Position numbers and translations under genes: made by a program. A stretch of 5,492 bases of DNA from Anaerolineales bacterium UBA6663 (GTDB lineage Bacteria; Chloroflexota; Anaerolineae; Anaerolineales; UBA6663), in the NCBI GenBank assembly GCA_002455335.1, contig DKKP01000361.1, positions 14,215-19,706 of the forward strand. Direction: 5' to 3'. The notes beneath the pieces were generated by a model. It was not told where the DNA came from. It saw only the letters and a program-made list of their open reading frames with translations, and made no database searches. This document shows positions 1-5,492 of this stretch, one piece after another (within the stretch, counting starts at the first letter, position 1; the number at the start of each line of letters is the position of its first letter).

Positions 1-89
1 GGATCGGAGGCGGCTGTGCTTTCATCGTCCTCTGTCTGTGTCTGCCGGCGGTGGCCTGGACCGTGATGAGCGGCATGCTGGGCAACTGA
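1..89 (+). CDS. C-terminal end of an unidentified membrane protein (partial)
   Basis: Frame 3 is open from the window edge to the TGA at 87-89 and encodes 28 residues ending in TVMSGMLGN. The stretch from about codon 6 to codon 19 is strongly hydrophobic (AFIVLCLCLPAVAW), which fits a last transmembrane helix followed by a short tail. A strong intrinsic terminator begins 27 bases after the stop, as expected at the 3' end of a real transcription unit on this strand. A second frame (from base 38) also stays open through here, but it runs straight through the terminator stem and encodes nothing recognisable, so I prefer this one. Too little is visible to name a family. The rest of the gene lies to the left of the window. 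Confidence 0.55.
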   Translation, partial: IGGGCAFIVLCLCLPAVAWTVMSGMLGN

Positions 90-115
90 TCGACTCGGGT
101 AACGTCTCGAACTTC

Positions 116-150
116 ACGAAGGGCCGCCCAACGCGGCCCTTCGTCGTTTT
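116..150 (+). terminator. Rho-independent terminator
   Basis: A perfect 12-bp stem (ACGAAGGGCCGC at 116-127 pairing with GCGGCCCTTCGT at 133-144) closes a 5-base loop (CCAAC, 128-132). It is followed by CG and a run of four T (147-150). It lies just downstream of the stop at 87-89 and very probably ends that transcript. The complementary strand gives the same stem without a long T tract after it (only TT), so the terminator is mainly for the + direction. Confidence 0.88.
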
Positions 151-165
151 GCAGACCCGGCACTA

Positions 166-240
166 CCCAAAATGCCCTAACCACGCGGCCGGCTGCGTTA
201 AGGGGGCCATTGGGGCTACTGACAGAGTCGGCATTTTGGG
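166..240 (+). repeat. 11-bp inverted repeat enclosing a smaller stem
   Basis: CCCAAAATGCC at 166-176 is the exact reverse complement of GGCATTTTGGG at 230-240, with 53 bases between the arms. Inside, CCCTAAC (175-181) can pair with GTTAAGGG (197-204) with one bulged A, and the loop of that stem carries the GC palindrome GCCGGC. The inner stem shares bases 175-176 with the outer arm, so the two folds nest with only slight competition. The element lies between the terminator and the ribosome binding site of the DUF3592 gene. It could be a structured leader, a protein-binding site, or a remnant. No known riboswitch class was recognised. Confidence 0.5.
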
Positions 241-277
241 GTTTGCTGAGCACATGGCACAACCTGATAGCGGGCGC

Positions 278-284
278 AAAGGAG
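278..284 (+). promoter_or_regulatory. Ribosome binding site deciding the DUF3592 start
   Basis: AAAGGAG lies 7 bases before the ATG at 292 and only 4 bases before an in-frame GTG at 289. The spacing favours the ATG, so the protein starts MEDLILW rather than with two methionines. Confidence 0.75.
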
Positions 285-291
285 CACGGTG

Positions 292-720
292 ATGGAAGAT
301 CTCATCCTCTGGCTGACCAGCGGCAGCATCGTCGTCGCGATCCTCGGCTCGTGTTGCGCAACGATATTGCCGCTGGCCATCGTCGGCGGTCTCGGTTACT
401 TCTTCTATTCACGCTACCGTCAGGGCCAGACCAAGCGCGACGAAAGCCAGACCTGGCCGACCGCGCGCGGCGTCGTGCTGTTCTCACGCGTCGAGGTCCA
501 TGGCAGCGGCGACAGCACCCGCGTCGTGCCCATGGTGGTCTATCAATATGAAGTCGGCGGCCAGACTTACCAGGGCAACGTCGTCAAGGCCGGCAGCCAG
601 TTCTTCACGGCGCAGCGCGGCCGCGAGCCGTACGAGATCGTCGACCGCTACCCGGCCGGCACGCAGGTGGTCGTGTTCTACAACCCGGCCAGCCCCGCCG
701 ACTGCGCGCTCGAGCGCTGA
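292..720 (+). CDS. DUF3592-type membrane-anchored protein
   Basis: This encodes 142 residues. Residues about 12-40 are a long hydrophobic segment (SIVVAILG ... LAIVGGLGYFF), followed at once by the basic stretch RYRQGQTKR, which by the positive-inside rule puts the rest of the chain in the cytoplasm. Residues about 54-140 follow the DUF3592 pattern: W-x-T-A-x-G-V-V near the start, a central V-Y-Q-Y-E-V-G-G-Q-T-Y repeat of strands, then Y-P-A-G-T-Q-V-V-V-F-Y-N-P and a final P-x-x-C-x-L-E. That ending matches the family's usual close, where YxxG-x-x-VxVxYdP precedes the last LE. The family's function is unknown; some members have a second membrane helix at the C-terminus, and this one does not. 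It is well spaced from the strong binding site at 278-284. It lies 73 bases before the metalloprotease on the same strand, but a stem-loop lies between them, so co-transcription is only possible. Family assignment is by eye. Confidence 0.82.
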   Translation: MEDLILWLTSGSIVVAILGSCCATILPLAIVGGLGYFFYSRYRQGQTKRDESQTWPTARGVVLFSRVEVHGSGDSTRVVPMVVYQYEVGGQTYQGNVVKAGSQFFTAQRGREPYEIVDRYPAGTQVVVFYNPASPADCALER

Positions 721-722
721 GT

Positions 723-780
723 GCCGTCGCGGCTGATGCCATCTGTCTCCAACGAAACCGTTCTGGTCGCCGCGACAGGC
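723..780 (+). other. Intergenic stem-loop between the DUF3592 gene and the metalloprotease gene
   Basis: GTCGCGGC (726-733) pairs perfectly with GCCGCGAC (769-776). After one bulged A (777), GCC (723-725) pairs with GGC (778-780), giving 11 bp around a 35-base loop. Within the loop AACG (751-754) can pair with CGTT (759-762). There is no T run after the stem, so it is not a standard terminator. It begins two bases after the stop codon and ends 13 bases before the next start, so it occupies almost the whole gap. It could reduce read-through or affect translation of the next gene. Confidence 0.45.
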
Positions 781-793
781 GTGTGATACGGTC

Positions 794-2227
794 ATGCTCA
801 TGGCTCACGCTAGGCTACGCCCTGCCCTTGTACTGACAGCCCTGGCCCTCTCGGCCCTTGCCTGTCAGACGATCGCGCCGCAGCCCACACCGCGACCGGC
901 AGCGACAACCACAGGGCCGCGTGAGCCCACACCGACATCACCCGCCGCGCCCACAACGTCGCCCGACCCCACTGATCGGCCGAACCTCACAGGCCGCGAT
1001 CACAGCGTCGCGCAGCCTGCGGCGTCTGCCGGCGCCTATCTCGAGCTCTCCGGCGACGAGCGCGTGTACGACACGGCTCGCTTTCGGATCCACTACACAC
1101 TGACCGGCGAAGACTCGATCCCGGCCGCGCCAGACTCGGACGACACCCCCGACTTCGTCATTGAACTGGCTGGGCAACTCGAGGGCGCGTGGGACTTGAT
1201 CGTCGGCGACTGGGGCTGGGTCGCACCACCGCCGGATCAGGGTTGGGGCGGCAACGACCTGTACGACGTCTACATCGGCCGCGATGATGACGATGCCCTT
1301 GGCTATGTCTGGACCGTCGACGAGTTGTTAATGGGCGACAACCCAAACTCGCCCGACGTGATCGAGCGTCAGGCGCAGGGCTCGTACATGCATCTGCGCC
1401 GCGGTTTTGCGACAGGCGTTGGGTTCAGCGGCGATCAGGAGCGCGACGCCTATCTTCACACCACAGTCGTGCATGAGTTCATGCACGCCGTGCAATACGG
1501 CTACGACGGCGGCGAACGGCCGGAATGGATGTGGGAGGCCGTGGCGATGTGGTCAGAAGGGCTGGCCTTCCCGGGCGAATCGGACGACTACAGCTATGTG
1601 CTCGACTATGTCTCGGAAGCCGGGAATTGCCTCAGCCAGGCCGACCCGTACAGCGTCTGGCCCTTCTTCCGCTATCTCTCGGATCGTCATGATCGCGATC
1701 TGGTGCGCGAAGTCTGGGAACAGGCCCGCGACTACGAGGGGATCAACGCCGTGCGCGCCGCGCTCAGGGCCAGGGGCCTATCGGTCTCGGCGGAATGGCT
1801 CGACTTCGCCCAGGCCATGCTGCTGCGCGATTTCGCCAACGGCGACGACTTCCATCCACTGATCCCGGCCGATCGCATCGATGCGCCGGGCTCGGTGCAA
1901 CGCGACGTCGGCCAGCTCGGCTTCGAAGCGATCGTGGTCGTCGCTGAAGGCCCGGTCACGCTGTCCCTCTCAGGCGACGCCGCCGCAACAAGCCGCATCA
2001 TCGGCATCCGCGGCGGCCAGGCCGACGCCTTCGATCTTTCGACCGACGGCCTCGCGGTCGACGCCGACGACTACGACGAGCTGGTCGTCCTGGTGGCCCA
2101 TGCCACCGACCAATCCGGCGGAAACGCCTGCATCTCTGCAGATTACCGTTTACGCGTCAGCCCCGGCGGATCGCCCGCCCAACCGACCGACATCGTCGAC
2201 GCGCCGAAGTTCACGACGCTGCGATGA
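794..2227 (+). CDS. Secreted lipoprotein, probable HExxH zinc metalloprotease (MXAN_6640-like)
   Basis: This encodes 477 residues. The N-terminus has a basic/hydrophobic signal peptide ending in a lipobox-like SALAC, so Cys24 is the likely lipidated residue and the protein is anchored outside the cytoplasmic membrane. Residues about 27-68 are a Pro/Thr/Ser-rich linker. The domain that follows has an acidic D-S-D-D-T-P-D-F (114-121), a YDVYIG strand (157-162) and the zinc-binding motif HEFMH (His227, Glu228, His231). Glu248 in the W-M-W-E-A segment is a good third zinc ligand, 17 residues after His231, as in gluzincins. This order (acidic PD-x-V motif, Y-D-V-Y-I-G, HEFxHAxQ, then W-x-x-E) resembles the MXAN_6640 family of putative metalloproteases. 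Residues about 365-455 look like a beta-rich C-terminal domain. Cys279 and Cys446 could form a disulfide. The product is very acidic. The start is uncertain: ATG at 794 and ATG at 800 are both possible, neither has a clear ribosome binding site, and a leaderless mRNA is conceivable. Proteolysis itself is inferred from the motif. Confidence 0.8.
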   Translation: MLMAHARLRPALVLTALALSALACQTIAPQPTPRPAATTTGPREPTPTSPAAPTTSPDPTDRPNLTGRDHSVAQPAASAGAYLELSGDERVYDTARFRIHYTLTGEDSIPAAPDSDDTPDFVIELAGQLEGAWDLIVGDWGWVAPPPDQGWGGNDLYDVYIGRDDDDALGYVWTVDELLMGDNPNSPDVIERQAQGSYMHLRRGFATGVGFSGDQERDAYLHTTVVHEFMHAVQYGYDGGERPEWMWEAVAMWSEGLAFPGESDDYSYVLDYVSEAGNCLSQADPYSVWPFFRYLSDRHDRDLVREVWEQARDYEGINAVRAALRARGLSVSAEWLDFAQAMLLRDFANGDDFHPLIPADRIDAPGSVQRDVGQLGFEAIVVVAEGPVTLSLSGDAAATSRIIGIRGGQADAFDLSTDGLAVDADDYDELVVLVAHATDQSGGNACISADYRLRVSPGGSPAQPTDIVDAPKFTTLR

Positions 2228-2244
2228 GCGCGTTGCGCCATCGC
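2221..2244. other. Bulged hairpin over the metalloprotease stop codon
   Basis: GCGATG (2221-2226) and GCGC (2228-2231) pair with GCGC (2235-2238) and CATCGC (2239-2244), giving 10 bp with one bulged A (2227) and a 3-base loop (GTT). The bulged base is the last base of the TGA stop. No T tract follows on either strand, so it is not a classical terminator. It lies in the 46-base gap between two convergent genes and might act in both directions as a weak terminator or as protection of the mRNA 3' end. Confidence 0.45.
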
Positions 2245-2273
2245 GTACGCTCCCCGACTCCACGCACAACGCT

Positions 2274-4175
2274 CTACACCGTCACGCTCCGCACACCTTC
2301 CAGGATCTCGGCCGCCATCTCGTAGCGTCCAAAGGGGGGCATGAGATAGGCGCCGCGAACGACCGGCAGCCCGCGCAGCTCGGCCAACAATTCGAGCGCC
2401 AGTTGAACGCCCTCGGCCGAGCCGGCTTCGCCGGCAGATGCCATGCGCTGCATCGTCGCCTCAGGGATCCGGATCCCGGGCACCTCGTTGTTGAGGAAGG
2501 TGGCATGGCGGACGTTGTACAGCGGCAGCACGCCGACCAACACCGGCAGCATGAGTGGACCGTGCAACTCGGCGTAGCGTTCCAGGAAGGCACGCGCGGG
2601 CTCAAGCGTATAGATCGGCTGTGTCAGAGCGAAATCGGCCCCGGCCTCGATCTTCTTGCGCAGTGTCTTGATCTCTTTATCGATGTCAGGCGCGCACAAG
2701 TTGAGCGCACAGCCGACAAAGAATCGGGTCGGCGCGCCGATCTTGACCCCGGCGTGGTCGACGCCGACGTTGAACCCGCGCTTGACGAGCTTGATCAACC
2801 CCGAGGGGACCACGTCGTAGGCATCGTTGGCGTTGGGGTAATCGCCGATCGCGGTCGGGTCGCCCAGCGTGGCGAACAGGTTACGCAAACCAAGCGCATG
2901 CGCGGCGAGCAGGTCACCCTGCACACGCAACAGATTGCGCCCGCGGGTCGGGAAGTGCAGCACGGTTTCGAGGCCGATCTCGCGTTCGATCACGTGCGCG
3001 ACGGCCCAGGCGCTCATCCGCATACGCGCCATCGGCTGATCGGCGACGTCGATGGCGTCGGCGCCGGCGGCCTGCAGCAGCCGCGCGCCGGCCAGCATTT
3101 TGTGCGTGTCGGCGCCGCGCGGCGGATCCATCTCGACAGTGACCACAAAGGATTCCGGATCCGCCAGCCGTCGGGCCAGCACGCTCGGCGGGCCATCGGG
3201 CGTCGTCTCAGCCGCAGCCACCTCAGGCGCCGACGGCAACACGACGATCTGCGTCGCCGCAGCCTGGATCCGGCCCGGGTCGTCGAGCGCGACGCGCATC
3301 GCCGCGATATGCGCAGGCGTTGTCCCGCAACAGCCGCCCATCACGTTCACGCCAAGCGCTGCAAAGCGCGCTGCGTAATCGCCGAAGTAGGTCGGCGTCG
3401 CCGGGTACATGATCCGGCCCTCGACCTGCTCGGGCCAACCGGCGTTCGGCTTGACGGCGAAGCGCGCGTTCGGCACAGCCTGGCGCATCGCCGTGATTAC
3501 GCGCAGGATCTGGGCCGGGCCGCCCGAGCAGTTGACGCCGATCACGTCGGCGCCGGCGGCGATCAGGGAGTCGGCAGCCGTGGCGGGCGTATCGCCGAGC
3601 AAAGTCCGGTCGTCGCGTGTGAAGGTCAGCGTCGCCACGATCGGGAGATGCGGCCCGCCGTGCTGCGCCGACGCGTTTCGCCCGGCGCGGATCGCGGCCC
3701 GGATCTCATACAGATCGCTCATCGTCTCGCAGACCAGGGCATCGATGCCGGCCGCGACAAGGGCCGTGATCTGTTCGTAGAACGCCTCGTAGGCCTGTAG
3801 CTCCGAGACCCGGCCGTAGGGCGCCAGCCGCACGCCAAGCGGGCCGACATCGCCCGCGACGTAGACGGGCTTGAAGGAGGCATCGACCACGCGCCGGGCG
3901 AGCGTCACGGCCGCCGTGTTGACCTCCGCCACACGGTCGGCCAGGCCATGCAGCGCGAGTTTGTAGCGGTTGGCGCCAAAGGTATTCGCCAGGATCAACT
4001 CGGCGCCGGCGTCGATGTAGGCGCGATGGACATCCGCGACCACGGCCGGCTGGGTCAGCACGAGTTCGTCAAACGCCGTGTCAAGCGCGATGCCGCGTCC
4101 ATGCAGCATGGTGCCCATGGCGCCATCGGCGAGCAACGGCCCCTGTGCCAGACGCTCGAGAAGAGGGACGTTCAT
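2274..4175 (-). CDS. yitJ: Bifunctional homocysteine S-methyltransferase / methylenetetrahydrofolate reductase
   Basis: This encodes 633 residues in two domains. Residues about 5-300 are a homocysteine S-methyltransferase (Hcy-binding) barrel, with LLADGAMGT near the start, ANTFGANRYKL (63-73), and the zinc-cysteine triad Cys216 (in GVNCSGGP) plus Cys282 and Cys283 (in GGCCGTTP). After a linker of about 35 residues, residues about 340-630 are a MetF-like MTHFR barrel. Glu348 in TVEMDPPRG matches the catalytic glutamate of MetF, and HFPTRGRN (407-414), ATLGDP (435-440) and FALTQPIY (515-522) match its FAD and folate-site segments. The overall architecture and length are those of Bacillus YitJ (about 612 residues), whose symbol is borrowed here. 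Expected chemistry is reduction of 5,10-methylene-THF to 5-methyl-THF and methylation of homocysteine to methionine in the cytoplasm. The cobalamin-binding modules of MetH are absent, so the methyl donor of the N-terminal domain cannot be fixed from sequence. The start is supported by AGGAG at 4181-4185. The ATG overlaps the stop of the upstream phosphoesterase gene as ATGA, so translational coupling is likely. No SAM-responsive leader lies directly upstream. Confidence 0.95.
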   Translation of the reverse strand: MNVPLLERLAQGPLLADGAMGTMLHGRGIALDTAFDELVLTQPAVVADVHRAYIDAGAELILANTFGANRYKLALHGLADRVAEVNTAAVTLARRVVDASFKPVYVAGDVGPLGVRLAPYGRVSELQAYEAFYEQITALVAAGIDALVCETMSDLYEIRAAIRAGRNASAQHGGPHLPIVATLTFTRDDRTLLGDTPATAADSLIAAGADVIGVNCSGGPAQILRVITAMRQAVPNARFAVKPNAGWPEQVEGRIMYPATPTYFGDYAARFAALGVNVMGGCCGTTPAHIAAMRVALDDPGRIQAAATQIVVLPSAPEVAAAETTPDGPPSVLARRLADPESFVVTVEMDPPRGADTHKMLAGARLLQAAGADAIDVADQPMARMRMSAWAVAHVIEREIGLETVLHFPTRGRNLLRVQGDLLAAHALGLRNLFATLGDPTAIGDYPNANDAYDVVPSGLIKLVKRGFNVGVDHAGVKIGAPTRFFVGCALNLCAPDIDKEIKTLRKKIEAGADFALTQPIYTLEPARAFLERYAELHGPLMLPVLVGVLPLYNVRHATFLNNEVPGIRIPEATMQRMASAGEAGSAEGVQLALELLAELRGLPVVRGAYLMPPFGRYEMAAEILEGVRSVTV

Positions 4176-5191
4176 CGGTTCTCCTGTCGCAGCACCTGCG
4201 CGGGTGATTCGAGGAAGGCGGCCAGTTCCGTCTGAGTGAACGGCCAGGCCGTCTCGTCGTCACCGTGCGCGGCGCGGAAGTAGGCGATCACGTGCGCGGG
4301 CAGCAGCGGCCCGAGCGAGGTCTTGTAGTCGGCGAAATCGGTTGCCACGCGCCGCCAATGCCCGTAGTGTTTCTTGGTCAGTACGACAGCCTCGCCCTCG
4401 AGGAAGACGATGTGCCAGTAGGCCTGATCGGCTGCGCGCGCCCACTCGAAACGCTCTGCCCCGCTCAACAGGCCGGCGATCAGGGTCCGCGACGGGTGCG
4501 CGACCCGCTCGAGCGCCGCGATCTCGGGAGCTGGATCGTAGTCAACCACCCGCTGATCGAGCCGCACGCCCTGCACCGTCGCCTCGAGGAGCGTGTAGGC
4601 CGGTAACGCATCGGGCGTGAAGGGCAGCCCGACGCTGCCGACGTTGACCAGGTGTTTGCCCCCGAGCACCCGGTGTTGCGGCCAGTGCGTGTGACCGACA
4701 AAGACCCACTCAGCCTCGACCCCGGCCAGAAGCGGCGCCAGCTGGTCGTCGCTCATCCCGGCGCGCATCCCGACGCCGTCATCCTCACCCGGCGCCGCAT
4801 GAACGCAGAGCGCGTTGTGACCGTTCGGGAGCGCCTCTGTGAAATCGAGCGGCAGCGCGCCCACCCACTCGCGCCAGCCCGAGCCCGCGAGGAGGCCCTG
4901 GGTCCAGGCGAAGCTATCCCACAAGGTCAGGTAGCGCCGCGGCACCGTGTCGCCGGGCTCGATGGCCGGGCGGCTGCCGTCGAACGCATAGCGATCGGTA
5001 TTGCCGCGCACGAACCGCGCCCCGGGCAGAGCCGCGATGCGTTCGAGCACAGCCAACGGCTGACCACCCATCGCGGCGAAGTCGCCGAGTAGCCAGTAGG
5101 CATCGACGCCGCCGCGGGTCTGGATGTCGGCCAACACCGCCTCAAGCGCGGTCAGGTTGCCATGGATGTCCGAGAGAAGCGCTAGACGCAT
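4172..5191 (-). CDS. Calcineurin-like metallophosphoesterase with C-terminal extension
   Basis: This encodes 339 residues from the ATG at 5191. The N-terminal domain (about 1-215) carries the full set of metal-binding motifs: S-D-I-H-G-N (Asp8, His10), L-G-D (Asp37), G-N-T-D (Asn64, Asp66), V-H-A-A-P-G (His131) and G-H-T-H (His167, His169), then N-V-G-S-V-G-L-P (183-190). This is the YfcE/Metallophos_2-like pattern, and a soluble cytoplasmic phosphodiesterase or phosphatase with a two-metal centre is expected; the substrate cannot be told. Residues about 220-339 go beyond the usual end of such proteins and include an aromatic-rich part (YWHIVFLEGE; KKHYGHWRR) that I do not recognise. The stop overlaps the start of the methyltransferase/MTHFR gene by four bases. 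An upstream in-frame GTG at 5242 would add 17 residues encoded by the period-8 repeat and hairpin, which do not look like protein. The family normally begins right at MRLALLSDIHGN, so ATG 5191 is preferred despite having no clear ribosome binding site. Confidence 0.9.
   Translation of the reverse strand: MRLALLSDIHGNLTALEAVLADIQTRGGVDAYWLLGDFAAMGGQPLAVLERIAALPGARFVRGNTDRYAFDGSRPAIEPGDTVPRRYLTLWDSFAWTQGLLAGSGWREWVGALPLDFTEALPNGHNALCVHAAPGEDDGVGMRAGMSDDQLAPLLAGVEAEWVFVGHTHWPQHRVLGGKHLVNVGSVGLPFTPDALPAYTLLEATVQGVRLDQRVVDYDPAPEIAALERVAHPSRTLIAGLLSGAERFEWARAADQAYWHIVFLEGEAVVLTKKHYGHWRRVATDFADYKTSLGPLLPAHVIAYFRAAHGDDETAWPFTQTELAAFLESPAQVLRQENR
4181..4185 (-). promoter_or_regulatory. Ribosome binding site of the methyltransferase/MTHFR gene
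   Basis: On the - strand AGGAG ends five bases before the ATG at 4175-4173 and lies inside the last codons of the phosphoesterase gene. It fixes the start of the fusion enzyme and supports coupled translation with its own initiation site. Confidence 0.78.
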
Positions 5192-5194
5192 AGG

Positions 5195-5218
5195 TATTGA
5201 GTGAATGGGTGATTGGGG
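5195..5218. repeat. Degenerate period-8 repeat, three units
   Basis: The + strand reads TATTGAGT, GAATGGGT, GATTGGGG: three 8-base units close to a GATTGGGT consensus. They lie just upstream of the phosphoesterase ATG. The low-complexity character argues that this stretch is noncoding and supports the shorter protein start. No function is evident. Confidence 0.45.
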
Positions 5219-5248
5219 ATCGGGCGAGCCCTGGGCGCTCACCCAACC
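5218..5248 (-). other. Intercistronic hairpin between the S41 peptidase and phosphoesterase genes
   Basis: In the - strand transcript GGGUGAGC (5244-5237) pairs with GCUCGCCC (5229-5222) around a 7-base loop. This gives 8 bp including one U-G wobble, and it can extend by four more pairs, two of them wobbles, to 5248/5218. It starts 6 bases after the S41 stop codon. No U tract follows, so a processing, stabilising or partial-termination role fits better than a strong terminator. The in-frame GTG at 5242 would sit inside the stem. Confidence 0.5.
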
Positions 5249-5254
5249 GCTTGA

Positions 5255-5492
5255 TTACGGAAGCGCCGAGACTGCGGCGTTGAGCACCGGGTCGGCCGAA
5301 TCGAGGTAAGCGTCCCAATCGACCTCGACCAGGTTGGCGGGTGTGAGACCTGTGGTCGAGATATCGACGCCATTGATGTCTCGATAGGATCGGGCTGCGA
5401 GCGTCAGACGCGAGCCATCGGGCAGTGCCAGTGTGATGTAGGCCTCGGTATCGCCGGGCGTGGGCAGCCCAAAGACCTGGGCCCGCCCATTC
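5255..5492 (-). CDS. S41-family peptidase, C-terminal fragment (partial)
   Basis: The - strand frame ending in TAA (5257-5255) is open to the window edge and encodes 78 complete residues. It begins NGRAQVFG.PTPGDTE, continues with DGSRLTLAARSY and ISTTGLTPANLV, and ends DSADPVLNAAVSALP. This matches the end of the S41 (C-terminal processing/tail-specific protease) catalytic domain. There the segment after the catalytic serine reads G-x-x-T-x-G-x-x-E, then D-G-S-x-L with strands, a G-I-x-P-D-like turn (here GLTPAN), and a final D-P-V-L-x-x-A. The catalytic serine and lysine lie outside the window. Members are usually exported and cleave proteins near their C-termini. It lies 63 bases before the phosphoesterase on the same strand, so it may head the same operon. 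Family assignment is by pattern recognition. Confidence 0.75.
   Translation of the reverse strand, partial: NGRAQVFGLPTPGDTEAYITLALPDGSRLTLAARSYRDINGVDISTTGLTPANLVEVDWDAYLDSADPVLNAAVSALP

Noticed and set aside
243..270. Possible promoter TTGCTG, 16 bases, TGATAG before the DUF3592 gene.
   Set aside because: The -10 candidate matches the consensus at only two of six positions, so it is too weak to call.
38..292. An 84-codon open frame upstream of the DUF3592 gene.
   Set aside because: It runs through the terminator stem and the inverted repeat, has no ribosome binding site, and encodes no recognisable sequence. The frame ending at 89 explains the start of the window better.
2464..2477. Perfect 14-base palindrome GGGATCCGGATCCC inside the MTHFR domain.
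   Set aside because: It arises from adjacent Arg, Ile and Pro codons (GIRIPE) in a conserved coding region, so no separate role is needed.
1881..3800. A + strand frame open for about 1.9 kb, antisense to the methyltransferase/MTHFR gene and overlapping the end of the metalloprotease gene.
   Set aside because: The protein has no recognisable domain, is overloaded with Arg, Ala, Asp and His as expected for the antisense of a GC-rich gene, and crosses the stop and intergenic region of two well-supported genes. The open frame is a composition effect.
4176..4260. SAM riboswitch or other methionine-responsive leader in front of the methyltransferase/MTHFR gene.
   Set aside because: The gene starts inside the end of the phosphoesterase coding region, so there is no untranslated leader; any such control would have to lie further upstream.
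5192..5242. GTG at 5242 as the phosphoesterase start, adding 17 residues.
   Set aside because: The extra residues are encoded by the hairpin and the period-8 repeat, no ribosome binding site precedes the GTG, and the family begins at the downstream methionine.

Overview
The window is GC-rich bacterial chromosome with dense, ordinary-looking gene content and no phage, transposon, CRISPR, tRNA or rRNA signal that I could see. The best guess at origin is a Chloroflexota bacterium of the Anaerolineae/Caldilineae type. That guess rests on inference only: a homocysteine S-methyltransferase/methylenetetrahydrofolate reductase fusion, a lipoprotein with a long Thr/Pro linker after its lipobox carrying an MXAN_6640-like metalloprotease domain, an S41 peptidase C-terminus of the kind seen in that phylum, and the base composition. 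Other GC-rich phyla are not excluded.

Layout. On the + strand, bases 1-89 are the last codons of an unidentified membrane protein, followed by a clear intrinsic terminator (116-150). A roughly 200-base gene-free stretch follows. It holds that terminator and an 11-bp inverted repeat (166-240) enclosing a smaller stem, then a good ribosome binding site for a DUF3592-type membrane-anchored protein (292-720). A 73-base gap with a stem-loop leads to a secreted lipoprotein with an HExxH zinc-metalloprotease signature (794-2227). A bulged hairpin sits on its stop codon.

The right half is convergent, on the - strand, and reads right to left. It starts with the C-terminal 78 residues of an S41-family peptidase (cut by the window edge, stop at 5255-5257). 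A 63-base gap follows with a hairpin and a small period-8 repeat. Next come a calcineurin-like metallophosphoesterase (5191-4172) and the bifunctional homocysteine S-methyltransferase/MTHFR (4175-2274). The last two genes overlap by four bases (ATGA), so they are very likely co-transcribed and translationally coupled. The two convergent groups are separated by only 46 bases.

How the genes work together. The fusion enzyme joins one-carbon reduction (methylene-THF to methyl-THF) to homocysteine methylation, giving methionine. The coupled phosphoesterase has no role I can name. The metalloprotease and the DUF3592 protein are envelope or extracellular proteins with no visible metabolic link to the - strand genes. 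I found no convincing new multi-gene system. The most interesting points are the phosphoesterase/methyltransferase coupling with an extra C-terminal region on the phosphoesterase, the probable metalloprotease, and several structured intergenic segments.
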